Source of the DNA: an uncultured Lachnospiraceae bacterium
Lineage (GTDB): Bacteria; Bacillota; Clostridia; Lachnospirales; Lachnospiraceae
Assembly (NCBI GenBank): GCA_900316395.1
Contig: ONCT01000002.1
Span: 1 to 64,000 of the forward strand
Direction: 5' to 3'
DNA: 64,000 nucleotides
Shown: piece after piece, positions 44,899 to 52,873 of the stretch
Position numbering within the stretch: position 1 is the stretch's first letter
Layout of the letters: every line of letters begins with the position of its first letter
Position numbers and translations under genes: made by a program
Notes under the pieces: generated by a model
What the model saw: the letters and a program-made list of their open reading frames with translations, nothing else
What the model was told of the DNA's origin: nothing
The model's database searches: none

Positions 44899-46122
44899 CT
44901 AAGACCTGTAATCTGCATTAATGCTAACATATTCATGTGTAAGGTCGCAGCCCCATGCAGTTGCCTTAGCATCACCCATATGCATATCACATATTGCTGT
45001 TACAGCATCCTCTGATAATATCTTAGTTGCTTCCTCTTCGCTGTATCCAGTGGATACTCCCTTAGATACAATCTGAAGTTTACCTGCTTTACTTTCAAAA
45101 TACAAGTCAACATTTTCAGGGTCAAAATCTACTCCTGCATAACCTAGCGCACAAAGGATACGTCCCCAATTAGCGTCGTGACCGTATATTGCCGCCTTAG
45201 TCAGTGATGATGTAACAACAGACTTGGCTAAGGTCTTAGCATTTGCCACATTATCAGCGCCAACAACCTTAACTTCGAATAAAGCGTTAGCTCCTTCGCC
45301 GTCACCTGCCATCATCTTGGCAAGAGTGCGATTGACCTCGAACAACGCCTCAGTAAATGCGTCAAAGTCAGGACCTTCGCTATCAATAATATCATTACCA
45401 GCCCTGCCGTTGGCAAGTAAAAGGCAGGTATCATTGGTGGATGTATCTCCATCAACACTAATCATATTGTAAGTATCTTCCACTACAATGCTTAGGGCCT
45501 TCTTAAGCATTTCCTCAGATATGTTAACATCGCTACTAACAAATGCAAGCATGGTACACATATTAGGATGAATCATGCCGCTTCCTTTGGACATGCCACC
45601 AATTACAACCTCCTTGCCGCCGATTTCAACAGACACAGCAGCTTCCTTAGGAATTGTATCTGTTGTCATAATAGCCTGGGCAGCACCATGAGCTGCATCA
45701 TTATCATAGGATAGCTTCGGCACCATATCATTAATTCCGTTCTTAATCTTGTCCATAGGAATTTGCATACCGATTACACCAGTAGATGCAACGAGCACAC
45801 CCTCGTAAGGAATATGAAGTGCACTTGATGCCGCCTGGGCTGTCTTAATGCACATGCTTATTCCTTCGTCGCCGGTACACGCGTTAGCAATTCCAGAATT
45901 AACAACAATAGCCTGAACACCTATGTTGTTATTAACAATATTCCTATCCCATATTACAGGAGCCGCCTTAACCACATTCCTTGTAAATGTTCCTGCAACC
46001 TTGCATACATCTTCAGAATAGATAAGTGCCATATCCTCCCTGTTTTCGTATTTTATGTTAGCTGCGCAGCTGGCAGCCTTAAAACCCTGCGGCGCCGTCA
46101 CGCCTCCATCTATTGTTTTCAT
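44899..46122 (-). CDS. argJ: Bifunctional glutamate N-acetyltransferase/ornithine acetyltransferase
   Basis: This 407-residue ArgJ transfers acetyl from acetylornithine to glutamate, closing the acetyl cycle. KGSGMIHPNMCTMLAFV holds the self-cleavage site: the threonine after MC becomes the new N-terminus of the beta chain and the nucleophile (usually MATML, here MCTML). GDGEGANALFEVKV and the C-terminal HEYVSINADYRS are typical. Two hairpins (H5, H6) lie upstream of its start. Whether it also makes acetylglutamate from acetyl-CoA cannot be told. Confidence 0.95.
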   Translation of the reverse strand: MKTIDGGVTAPQGFKAASCAANIKYENREDMALIYSEDVCKVAGTFTRNVVKAAPVIWDRNIVNNNIGVQAIVVNSGIANACTGDEGISMCIKTAQAASSALHIPYEGVLVASTGVIGMQIPMDKIKNGINDMVPKLSYDNDAAHGAAQAIMTTDTIPKEAAVSVEIGGKEVVIGGMSKGSGMIHPNMCTMLAFVSSDVNISEEMLKKALSIVVEDTYNMISVDGDTSTNDTCLLLANGRAGNDIIDSEGPDFDAFTEALFEVNRTLAKMMAGDGEGANALFEVKVVGADNVANAKTLAKSVVTSSLTKAAIYGHDANWGRILCALGYAGVDFDPENVDLYFESKAGKLQIVSKGVSTGYSEEEATKILSEDAVTAICDMHMGDAKATAWGCDLTHEYVSINADYRS

Positions 46123-46161
46123 AGTAGTTTGTTTCCTTTCAGTAATTGTTTAGTCATATCA

Positions 46162-46228
46162 CATATTTTCTACAAGAACTCTCGACCGATTTTCTTCATG
46201 AGGGAGAGAGTTACTTGTAGGAAATATG
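46162..46228 (+). repeat. Hairpin H5 with conserved CGATTTTCT loop
   Basis: CATATTTTCTACAAG (46162) pairs with CTTGTAGGAAATATG (ending 46228), continued by ACTCTC/GAGAGAGT. The loop reads GACCGATTTTCTTCATGAGG on the plus strand, a variant of the family loop. It lies in the GNAT to argJ gap. Confidence 0.8.
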
Positions 46229-46236
46229 TATGTCGC

Positions 46237-46306
46237 ATGCATATTTTCTGCAAGAACTCCTTAGGCACATTCTTAGTGCCGGGGAGTTGCTTGCAGAAAT
46301 ATGCAT
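46237..46306 (+). repeat. Hairpin H6, same outer stem, different loop
   Basis: ATGCATATTTTCTGCAAG pairs with CTTGCAGAAATATGCAT around AACTCC/GGAGTT and an inner GGCAC/GTGCC stem with loop ATTCTTA. The outer stem resembles H5 (CATATTTTCTgCAAGAACTC), but the GCGATTTTCT loop is missing, so the two arose by duplication and then diverged, or by exchange of the tip. Confidence 0.75.
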
Positions 46307-46337
46307 ATGTGTTACTTCATAACTTGTGCATTAACTA

Positions 46338-46793
46338 TTAGGAATTAAACTTAGTAATATTCTCTTCATTAAGGAGGAAATCATACATATTATAATCGTC
46401 TCTTAACTTGTAGCCCTCGCCACTCCAGAAACTATTACCAAGATTATTCCTCTTAAATGAATTAAGTGATACACAATTAATTCCTTCATCCTTAAGGGCT
46501 CTCATGCATGCAACAGACATAGCCTTACCTATTCCCTGTCGTCTCAAGTCCTCCCTTACACATACATGATAAAAGCATCCTTTACGACCATCATGGCCAC
46601 ATAGAATTGTACCAACTATTTCATTATCCTTTACAGCTACAACAGAAAGACCAGGATTTCTGTCAATAAAAGCATGAATTCTCTCTTCTTTATCATCAAC
46701 AGACAGAAGACCAAAGCCATGTATTGTCTCCCATAGCTTATAGGCTCCTTCATAATCTTCTTTTGTCATTGCACGAAGTGTTACACCTTCCAT
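46338..46793 (-). CDS. GNAT-family N-acetyltransferase
   Basis: This 151-residue protein has the acetyl-CoA motif VREDLRRQGIGKAMS (QxxGxG/A as RRQGIG) and the usual GNAT fold order. It lies inside the arginine operon, 9 bases downstream of argC and upstream of argJ. It may acetylate glutamate or another arginine intermediate, or be unrelated; it does not resemble canonical ArgA closely enough to name it. Confidence 0.82.
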   Translation of the reverse strand: MEGVTLRAMTKEDYEGAYKLWETIHGFGLLSVDDKEERIHAFIDRNPGLSVVAVKDNEIVGTILCGHDGRKGCFYHVCVREDLRRQGIGKAMSVACMRALKDEGINCVSLNSFKRNNLGNSFWSGEGYKLRDDYNMYDFLLNEENITKFNS

Positions 46794-46802
46794 CTTACTC
46801 TC

Positions 46803-47867
46803 CTAACACATAGGAACTAACTCGAGTCCCTCTTGCTCCTTAAATCCAAATAAAATATTCATATTCTGTACTGCCTGTCCAGCAGCTCCCTTACAGATAT
46901 TATCAAGAGCTCCCATCATTATCACTCGATGAGTTCTCTCATCAATTACAAAATTAATATCCACAAAGTTACTTCCTTCAACCCATCTTGTCTCTGGGTT
47001 CATTCCCTTATCAAGGAGTCGTATGAAATATTCGTCCTTATAATATTTCTTATAACAATCCCTAATCATATCTTCATCAGGATAGCCTACGCTTCCATCA
47101 GGCAGATTAACCTTCTTAAGTGATGCATATTCTGTTGCAAGAATTCCACGATTCATAGGAATAAGATGAGGTGTGAAATTAATTACAACATCTCCACCGC
47201 AGGCATAGCCTAGCTGCTCTTCAATCTCAGGTGTATGTCTGTGACTCGCAACACCATAAGCCTTAATATTCTCATTAACCTCGCAGTAGAGATTAGCAAC
47301 CTTGGCACCACGACCTGCACCTGATGTTCCAGACTTCGCATCCACAATAAGAGTATCTACATCAATAAGTCCGTCTCTTACAAGTGGGTACGCAGTAAGA
47401 ATAGAACAGGTTGTATAACAGCCAGGGTTAGCAATTAATCTTGCTCCCTTAACCTTATCTCTATTAATCTCGCACAGACCATATACAGCCTCCTCTATAA
47501 ACTGAGGACTCTTATGTGTGATTCCATACCATTTCTCATAAGTAGCGACATCCTTAATACGATAGTCAGCACTCAAGTCAATCACCTTGGTATTAGACAA
47601 AATGTCCTCTGTAAGAACACCTGCAAGGTATCCTTGAGGTGTGGCTGTAAATATTACATCAACCTCCTTAGACAATTTCTCAATATTATCATCTAAGCAT
47701 TTATCCTCAATAAGCTTGAACATATTCCTATATATATTGGCATACTTCTCATCCACATAGCTACGAGAGCCGTACCAAACAACCTCAACTTCTGGATGGC
47801 CCATCAATAACCTAACCAGCTCATTACCCGCATAGCCTGTAGACCCAATTATTCCTGCTTTTATCAT
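46803..47867 (-). CDS. argC: N-acetyl-gamma-glutamyl-phosphate reductase
   Basis: ATG 47867 (MIKAGIIGSTGYAGNELVRLL) with an AAGGAGAA site gives 354 residues. GSTGYAG is the NADP loop; NPGCYTTCSIL contains the catalytic cysteine, and the later ASHRHTPEIEEQLG and HLIPMNRGILATEY complete the type 1 ArgC pattern. It reduces acetylglutamyl phosphate. It is the first gene of the arginine operon, facing ARG-box-like sites and divergent argG. Confidence 0.95.
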   Translation of the reverse strand: MIKAGIIGSTGYAGNELVRLLMGHPEVEVVWYGSRSYVDEKYANIYRNMFKLIEDKCLDDNIEKLSKEVDVIFTATPQGYLAGVLTEDILSNTKVIDLSADYRIKDVATYEKWYGITHKSPQFIEEAVYGLCEINRDKVKGARLIANPGCYTTCSILTAYPLVRDGLIDVDTLIVDAKSGTSGAGRGAKVANLYCEVNENIKAYGVASHRHTPEIEEQLGYACGGDVVINFTPHLIPMNRGILATEYASLKKVNLPDGSVGYPDEDMIRDCYKKYYKDEYFIRLLDKGMNPETRWVEGSNFVDINFVIDERTHRVIMMGALDNICKGAAGQAVQNMNILFGFKEQEGLELVPMC

Positions 47868-47925
47868 ATCTATTCTCCTTATAAATGTATTGTTATAATC
47901 GTAATAAGTATTCTTGCAAGATAAT

Positions 47926-47954
47926 ACTATACTACATTTTATATAGAAGGTAAA
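47926..47954 (-). promoter_or_regulatory. Candidate argC promoter
   Basis: -35 TTTACC (47949-47954), 17 bases, -10 TATAGT (47926-47931), 59 bases upstream of argC. ARG-box-like sites follow immediately upstream. Confidence 0.6.
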
Positions 47955-47962
47955 GCATTTTG

Positions 47963-47998
47963 TTGAATATTTGCTCAAAAAATGTGTATATTTATTCA
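47963..47998. promoter_or_regulatory. ARG box pair 1
   Basis: TGAATATTTGCTCA (47964-47977) and TGTATATTTATTCA (47985-47998) resemble the ArgR box TGAATWWWWATTCA; their starts are 21 bases apart, the spacing ArgR hexamers need. They lie just upstream of the argC -35. Confidence 0.6.
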
Positions 47999-48036
47999 GG
48001 GCAATTATTGAATTTGTTAATTATATACATCTATCG

Positions 48037-48071
48037 TGCATATTTATAAATATATTGTGCATAAATTTAGT
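48037..48071. promoter_or_regulatory. ARG box pair 2
   Basis: TGCATATTTATAAA (48037-48050) and TGCATAAATTTAGT (48058-48071), again 21 bases apart and less conserved, end one base before the argG -35. Together with pair 1 they suggest joint control of both divergent arginine transcripts. Confidence 0.5.
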
Positions 48072-48072
48072 C

Positions 48073-48101
48073 TTGCTAATATATATCATTTGCTGTATAT
48101 T
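48073..48101 (+). promoter_or_regulatory. Candidate argG promoter
   Basis: -35 TTGCTA (48073-48078), 17 bases, -10 TATATT (48096-48101), 74 bases upstream of the argG ATG. Confidence 0.6.
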
Positions 48102-48175
48102 ATTATTTGTTAGACAATATTGGATTGTGTGAAAGGCGCAATCGTTAAATACTATACAAAGGAAGGTAACTAATT

Positions 48176-49402
48176 ATGAAAGAAAAAGTTGTACTAGCAT
48201 ACTCAGGAGGACTTGATACTACTGCTGTTATCCCTTGGTTAAAGGAGACATTCGACTATGATGTCATCTGCTGCTGTATTAACTGCGGCCAGGGAGAAGA
48301 ACTTGATGGACTTGAAGATAGAGCAAGACTATCTGGTGCAGCCAAGTTATATATAGAAGATATTACAGACGAGTTCTGTGATGATTATATTATGCCATGC
48401 GTACAGGCAGGGGCTGTATATGAGCACAAGTACTTAATGGGTACAGCTATGGCTCGTCCTATTATTGCAGCTAAGCTTGTTGAGGTTGCTCGCAAGGAAA
48501 ATGCTGTTGCAATCTGCCACGGTGCTACTGGTAAAGGAAATGACCAGATAAGATTCGAGCTTGGAATTAAGGCTCTTGCTCCTGATATTAAGGTTATTGC
48601 TCCTTGGAGAGATGACCGTTGGGGTATGGATTCTCGTGAAGCTGAGATTGAGTATTGTCATGCACATGGCATCGATCTTCCATTTGGTAACGACCAGTCA
48701 TATTCACGTGACCGTAACCTATGGCACATTTCCCATGAGGGACTTGAGTTAGAAGATCCTGCTCTTGCTCCTAATTATGAGCATATGCTTGTTCTTGGTG
48801 TAACACCTGAGAATGCTCCTGATGAACCAGAGGAAGTAACAATGACATTTGAGAAGGGTATACCTAAGAGTGTCAATGGCGTAGAGATGAAGGTCTCTGA
48901 TATCATTCGCGAATTGAATCGTCTTGGTGGAAAGCACGGCGTTGGAATAATTGATATTGTAGAGAATCGTGTTGTTGGAATGAAGTCTCGTGGCGTATAT
49001 GAGACACCAGGTGGAACAATCCTAATGGAAGCACACGACCAGTTAGAAGAGCTTGTTCTTGACAGAGATACAATGGAAGCTAAGAAGAAGCTTGGCTCAC
49101 AGTTAGCTCAGACAGTATATGAAGGAAAATGGTTTACACCACTTCGAGAAGCAATCAGCGCATTTGTAGAGAAGACACAGGAAGTTGTAACAGGCGAAGT
49201 TAAATTCCGCCTATATAAAGGTAACATCATTAAAGCAGGAACAACTTCTCCATACTCACTTTATTCTGAAACTCTTGCAAGCTTCACTACTGGTGATATG
49301 TATGATCATCATGATGCTGACGGATTCATTACATTATGGGGACTACCACTTCAGGTAAGAGCCATGAAGATGAATGAACTTAAGAATGAGAATAAGAAAT
49401 AA
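48176..49402 (+). CDS. argG: Argininosuccinate synthase
   Basis: This 408-residue enzyme joins citrulline and aspartate with ATP. VVLAYSGGLDTTAVIPWL is the PP-loop; GATGKGNDQIRFE and SYSRDRNLWHISHEG are further family motifs. ATG 48176 has a GGAAGG site. It is alone on the plus strand, without argH next to it in this window, and closed by a strong terminator. Confidence 0.97.
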   Translation: MKEKVVLAYSGGLDTTAVIPWLKETFDYDVICCCINCGQGEELDGLEDRARLSGAAKLYIEDITDEFCDDYIMPCVQAGAVYEHKYLMGTAMARPIIAAKLVEVARKENAVAICHGATGKGNDQIRFELGIKALAPDIKVIAPWRDDRWGMDSREAEIEYCHAHGIDLPFGNDQSYSRDRNLWHISHEGLELEDPALAPNYEHMLVLGVTPENAPDEPEEVTMTFEKGIPKSVNGVEMKVSDIIRELNRLGGKHGVGIIDIVENRVVGMKSRGVYETPGGTILMEAHDQLEELVLDRDTMEAKKKLGSQLAQTVYEGKWFTPLREAISAFVEKTQEVVTGEVKFRLYKGNIIKAGTTSPYSLYSETLASFTTGDMYDHHDADGFITLWGLPLQVRAMKMNELKNENKK

Positions 49403-49419
49403 TGCTACATTACAACAAA

Positions 49420-49448
49420 GGACATCGCCAAACGGCGCTGTCCTTTTT
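49420..49448. terminator. Bidirectional rho-independent terminator
   Basis: GGACA and TGTCC surround CGCC/GGCG with an AAA loop, followed by TTTTTT on the plus strand. It lies between the converging argG and the solute-binding lipoprotein gene, ending both. Confidence 0.9.
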
Positions 49449-49449
49449 T

Positions 49450-50436
49450 CTACTCATATGTTCCATCGTAATACTTAGAATTACAATAGTTTGTTATATC
49501 ATATTTATTAATCTTTCCAATCTTCGCAAGGAAATTTATAGTATCATTGAGTGAATCTATATCCTTTTGAGTAATCTGTACGCTGAAATTGTATTTAGAC
49601 AGGATAGACTTAACCTGCGATACATCAATTCCTAAATACTTAGCCACGTATGTCCATGTTTCGTCTGATGTGTTATCAATATTATCAGCAGCCTTCTTAT
49701 ACTCCTTTAGAACAGTCTCAACAATCCTAGGATTTGCCTCACAGAAATCCTTACGACCAACTATTGTGTTAGTTCCTTCCAACCCACAATCAGAACCTTG
49801 CGCTAAGATACGACAATCACCTGAATCAACAAGCTTAGTAATGCTTGGTTCCCATAGAGATACAGCATCAACCTGACCATAGCGAACCATATAAGGCATA
49901 TCTGCTGGTGAAGCGCTTATAAGCTCAATATCATCAAATGTAAGACCTGCTGTAGATAGATACTTATCTACCATGTTATGAGCTGTACTACCTATGTTAG
50001 TTGCAACCTTCTTACCCTTAAGATCAGCTGCAGACTTAATAGGAGAATCCTTGCGAACAACTATGGCATATGAATTCGGTGCCTCAGCTGTAATACCAAC
50101 CACTTCTCTAACACACCCCTGCTCTATAGCTGATACAGTAGGAACATCACCATATAAAGAAAGGTCAGTCTCACCCTTTCCCATTGCGTTATTCATTGGA
50201 GGTCCAGACTCAAAATCATACCACACAACGCTTACACCCTCTTCCTTAAGGGCCTTCTCCAAATCTCCAGTTTGTCTCGTTATCATCATAGGAATAAATG
50301 CTGCTGAAGGTTGAAGCGCTATACATACCATATTAGTCTTATTAGCATTGTGGTCTTTATCAGAATTGCCACATCCTGTTAGAAGACCTAAGGCCAGAAT
50401 GCTAATTATAAAAAATGCTATTATTTTATTCTTCAT
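49450..50436 (-). CDS. NMT1/SsuA-like ABC transporter solute-binding lipoprotein
   Basis: The lipobox LLTGC puts the lipid-modified cysteine at residue 22 of 328. The body has the pattern of the NMT1/THI5/SsuA group of binding proteins for sulfonates, nitrate, or thiamin precursors (DLSLYGDVPTVSAIEQG, GKKVATNIGSTAHNMVDKYL, QVDAVSLWEPS). No ABC permease or ATPase gene is near it: it follows the Lon-like ATPase gene by only 11 bases. The ligand is unknown. Confidence 0.85.
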   Translation of the reverse strand: MKNKIIAFFIISILALGLLTGCGNSDKDHNANKTNMVCIALQPSAAFIPMMITRQTGDLEKALKEEGVSVVWYDFESGPPMNNAMGKGETDLSLYGDVPTVSAIEQGCVREVVGITAEAPNSYAIVVRKDSPIKSAADLKGKKVATNIGSTAHNMVDKYLSTAGLTFDDIELISASPADMPYMVRYGQVDAVSLWEPSITKLVDSGDCRILAQGSDCGLEGTNTIVGRKDFCEANPRIVETVLKEYKKAADNIDNTSDETWTYVAKYLGIDVSQVKSILSKYNFSVQITQKDIDSLNDTINFLAKIGKINKYDITNYCNSKYYDGTYE

Positions 50437-50447
50437 AGCATCCCCCT

Positions 50448-51938
50448 TTAGTTATCACTCAACAGATTTATAATATCTTCTCCACTAAATTCTACCACAC
50501 TCTTTCCTTCTGCTTCAATCTGATAGAGCGCATTAGCCGCAATATGCTCTGCTGCCTGCTCTATGTCACGAATTCCAGAGGTGTCCTTATATATGGACAT
50601 AAGTTCATCCAAGGCATCATCACTCATTATAAATTCGGTATCCTTAAGACCCATTCTCTTAAGAACCTTAGGCATTGCATAATCAGTAAATATTACCTTC
50701 TTCTCTTCTACCGTATAGTCAGGGAGCTCAATAACTGCAAACCTTGACATAAGAGGCGCACTAATCTGACTCTTATCATTGGCAGTAGCTATTGGATATA
50801 CACCTGTTGTTGGTATATTACATTCTATATAGTTATCAGTAAATCCCAGATTGTCTAATAATGTAAGAAGTACATCTGCAGGATTAGCATTTCCCTTACC
50901 TGAAGCAGCCTTATCTAACTCATTGATTATGAATACAAGGTTAGAGCTTTCTGCCTCAGCAAAGGACTCCATAATAAGTCCTGGCTTGGCATTAGAATAG
51001 ATTCTTGAACTTCCTGTAAGCTGTTCCGGGTCGTTGATTGAACTCATCTCAAGTGTTGCCCATGGCATCTTAAGAATTCTTGCAACTGCATATGCAATCT
51101 GTGATTTACCTGTTCCTGCAGGACCAATAAGTAGTAGTCCATAGGCAGGTAATGTATGTGTACGGTTAATCTGGATAATTGTCTCTATTATTCTCTGCTT
51201 AACTTTATCCATTCCGTATAATTCTTCATCAAGTATTCGACGCGCTTCAACAGGGTCAATTGATTCAAAATAATTATTCTTCCATTGAATCGATAGCATC
51301 ATTGAGATGGCACGCTGCGCATGACGTCTCTCTTCTGGTGTAACTTCAGAAGACTTGGCAACAGCTAGGTTACGCCTTGCCCACTGATTAATATTATCAG
51401 GCAGTGTTCTTCCAGCACATGTAAGGAAATCAGTAATAGATTGAACAGATGTAAGCTTCATTCCATCTCCTTCAATCTCTTCTTCCTCATCAAGCTCAGG
51501 TCCTGGTGGGTCACTTAAGAATAATCTCTCCATCATAAACTGAAGGAAACCATCCTGTGCTGAAAGCTTGGCACCTCTGACACTAACACCTGTCTCTCTA
51601 ATCTTATATACGCAGTAGCCCTCATCATTATTGCGACCTGATAATAATACCTGTATATGATTCTCACCTAACCACTTAATTAGGTTGACGAATCTCGAAT
51701 CAATCTTAATTATATCAGCAATCTCAATAGTATCATCCACTCTGAACTCAAAACCACTTCCCTTAAGGGGACTTTGGAACATACCATTAGAATGATGAGC
51801 CCACTGTCTCTTATTATTATCAATTATTAAAATGGGGTTGTTATAATCAGCGCTCTTTCTGTCAGAATCGAACACCTCATATGTAACAACCTCACTTTTG
51901 TTATCTTTCTTAATATCGTTAAATTCAAAAACTGCCAT
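50448..51938 (-). CDS. Lon-like AAA+ ATPase without protease domain
   Basis: At 496 residues it has a unique N-domain (residues 1-200), an acidic stretch LDEEEEIEGDG, then an AAA+ module like that of Lon: RRILDEELYGMDKVKQRIIE, Walker A GPAGTGKSQ, INDPEQLTGSSRIY, sensor 1 PIATAND and arginine finger APLMSRF. The Walker B reads VFIINELDK, with Asn where Lon has the first Asp (LFLLDEIDK). No Ser-Lys protease follows. ATG shares its A with the stop of the DUF2225 gene (TAATG), so both are translated together. It may remodel proteins or sense the DUF2225 partner. Confidence 0.8.
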   Translation of the reverse strand: MAVFEFNDIKKDNKSEVVTYEVFDSDRKSADYNNPILIIDNNKRQWAHHSNGMFQSPLKGSGFEFRVDDTIEIADIIKIDSRFVNLIKWLGENHIQVLLSGRNNDEGYCVYKIRETGVSVRGAKLSAQDGFLQFMMERLFLSDPPGPELDEEEEIEGDGMKLTSVQSITDFLTCAGRTLPDNINQWARRNLAVAKSSEVTPEERRHAQRAISMMLSIQWKNNYFESIDPVEARRILDEELYGMDKVKQRIIETIIQINRTHTLPAYGLLLIGPAGTGKSQIAYAVARILKMPWATLEMSSINDPEQLTGSSRIYSNAKPGLIMESFAEAESSNLVFIINELDKAASGKGNANPADVLLTLLDNLGFTDNYIECNIPTTGVYPIATANDKSQISAPLMSRFAVIELPDYTVEEKKVIFTDYAMPKVLKRMGLKDTEFIMSDDALDELMSIYKDTSGIRDIEQAAEHIAANALYQIEAEGKSVVEFSGEDIINLLSDN

Positions 51939-52831
51939 TATTTATTTTTACTTTCCTTAATCTTCGCAAGAATAACTGGTTTCAAATCATGACATTTGTC
52001 CTTAATACGTCTATTAACACCAGGAGTAACAATTAAGTCAGCAACAAGCTTAGCTGCCTTATCGTATTCCTCGAAGCTCATAGCCATATTAGCAAGCATG
52101 AATTGTACTGTCTGTGTATCCATACCACAGAAAGGTGGCATCTCAGTAGATAACACCTGCATAAAACCATCATACGCCTGACGATAGAAGCCCTTCTCTT
52201 CTTCTTGGATTTCCTTCTTCTCTTCATCAGAAGATACCAGACCATTCTCAAGCTGGCCACGACGAAGCCATGCTATCTTAAGGCAAATGTATGATTTCTC
52301 ACTAAGCTTAGCCTTCTTAGCCATAGCTGTTACAAGAGCCAGCTTATGTCTCTCTACAGCATAGTCGTATGTATATGTATCCCCTTCTGGTGGCTTGGTA
52401 GGATTAAAGCTATCACATACTGCTGCCCTAATCATCTTTCTCTGACCTGCAGATACATGCTCGAACTGCTTAGTTAGTGCCGCATAACCACAGCTATGAC
52501 ATAGTATTACACCATACTTAGTATCATCAATTCCTTCAAAATTAGGTCTTAAGTCAGCATCAGGCTCTAATCTCTTAAGCTTAGTTGTAAGAGTTGACTT
52601 ATATACAACCTGTCTACTACAAAGTGGACATTCAACCTTCTTATCAATTATTAAGTCCTTCTCTTGAACCTTTGGTTTGCTCTCTTTCTTCTCTATACTA
52701 TTAGAGGTAGCCTTCGTATTCTTATCATCCTTAAGAATATCAACACCACCTGATACGTCTAATCCGAATTTTTCAAGTCCTGATAATAAATTACTCATTT
52801 TAACCTTCTTCCCATTATCTCTTTTTTTCAT
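51938..52831 (-). CDS. DUF2225 protein with zinc-ribbon
   Basis: The 297-residue protein has a charged N-terminus and a split zinc-binding region: CPLCSRQVVYKSTLTTK, then about 35 residues later LCHSCGYAALTKQF. This is the DUF2225 pattern. The rest is helical, with TPR-like helices near the end (EEYDKAAKLVADLI). The stop overlaps the ATPase start. The pair is probably one functional unit. Function is unknown. Confidence 0.82.
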   Translation of the reverse strand: MKKRDNGKKVKMSNLLSGLEKFGLDVSGGVDILKDDKNTKATSNSIEKKESKPKVQEKDLIIDKKVECPLCSRQVVYKSTLTTKLKRLEPDADLRPNFEGIDDTKYGVILCHSCGYAALTKQFEHVSAGQRKMIRAAVCDSFNPTKPPEGDTYTYDYAVERHKLALVTAMAKKAKLSEKSYICLKIAWLRRGQLENGLVSSDEEKKEIQEEEKGFYRQAYDGFMQVLSTEMPPFCGMDTQTVQFMLANMAMSFEEYDKAAKLVADLIVTPGVNRRIKDKCHDLKPVILAKIKESKNK

Positions 52832-52873
52832 CAGTGTATTTCATTATATCACACATCTTAAATATATGTATAT

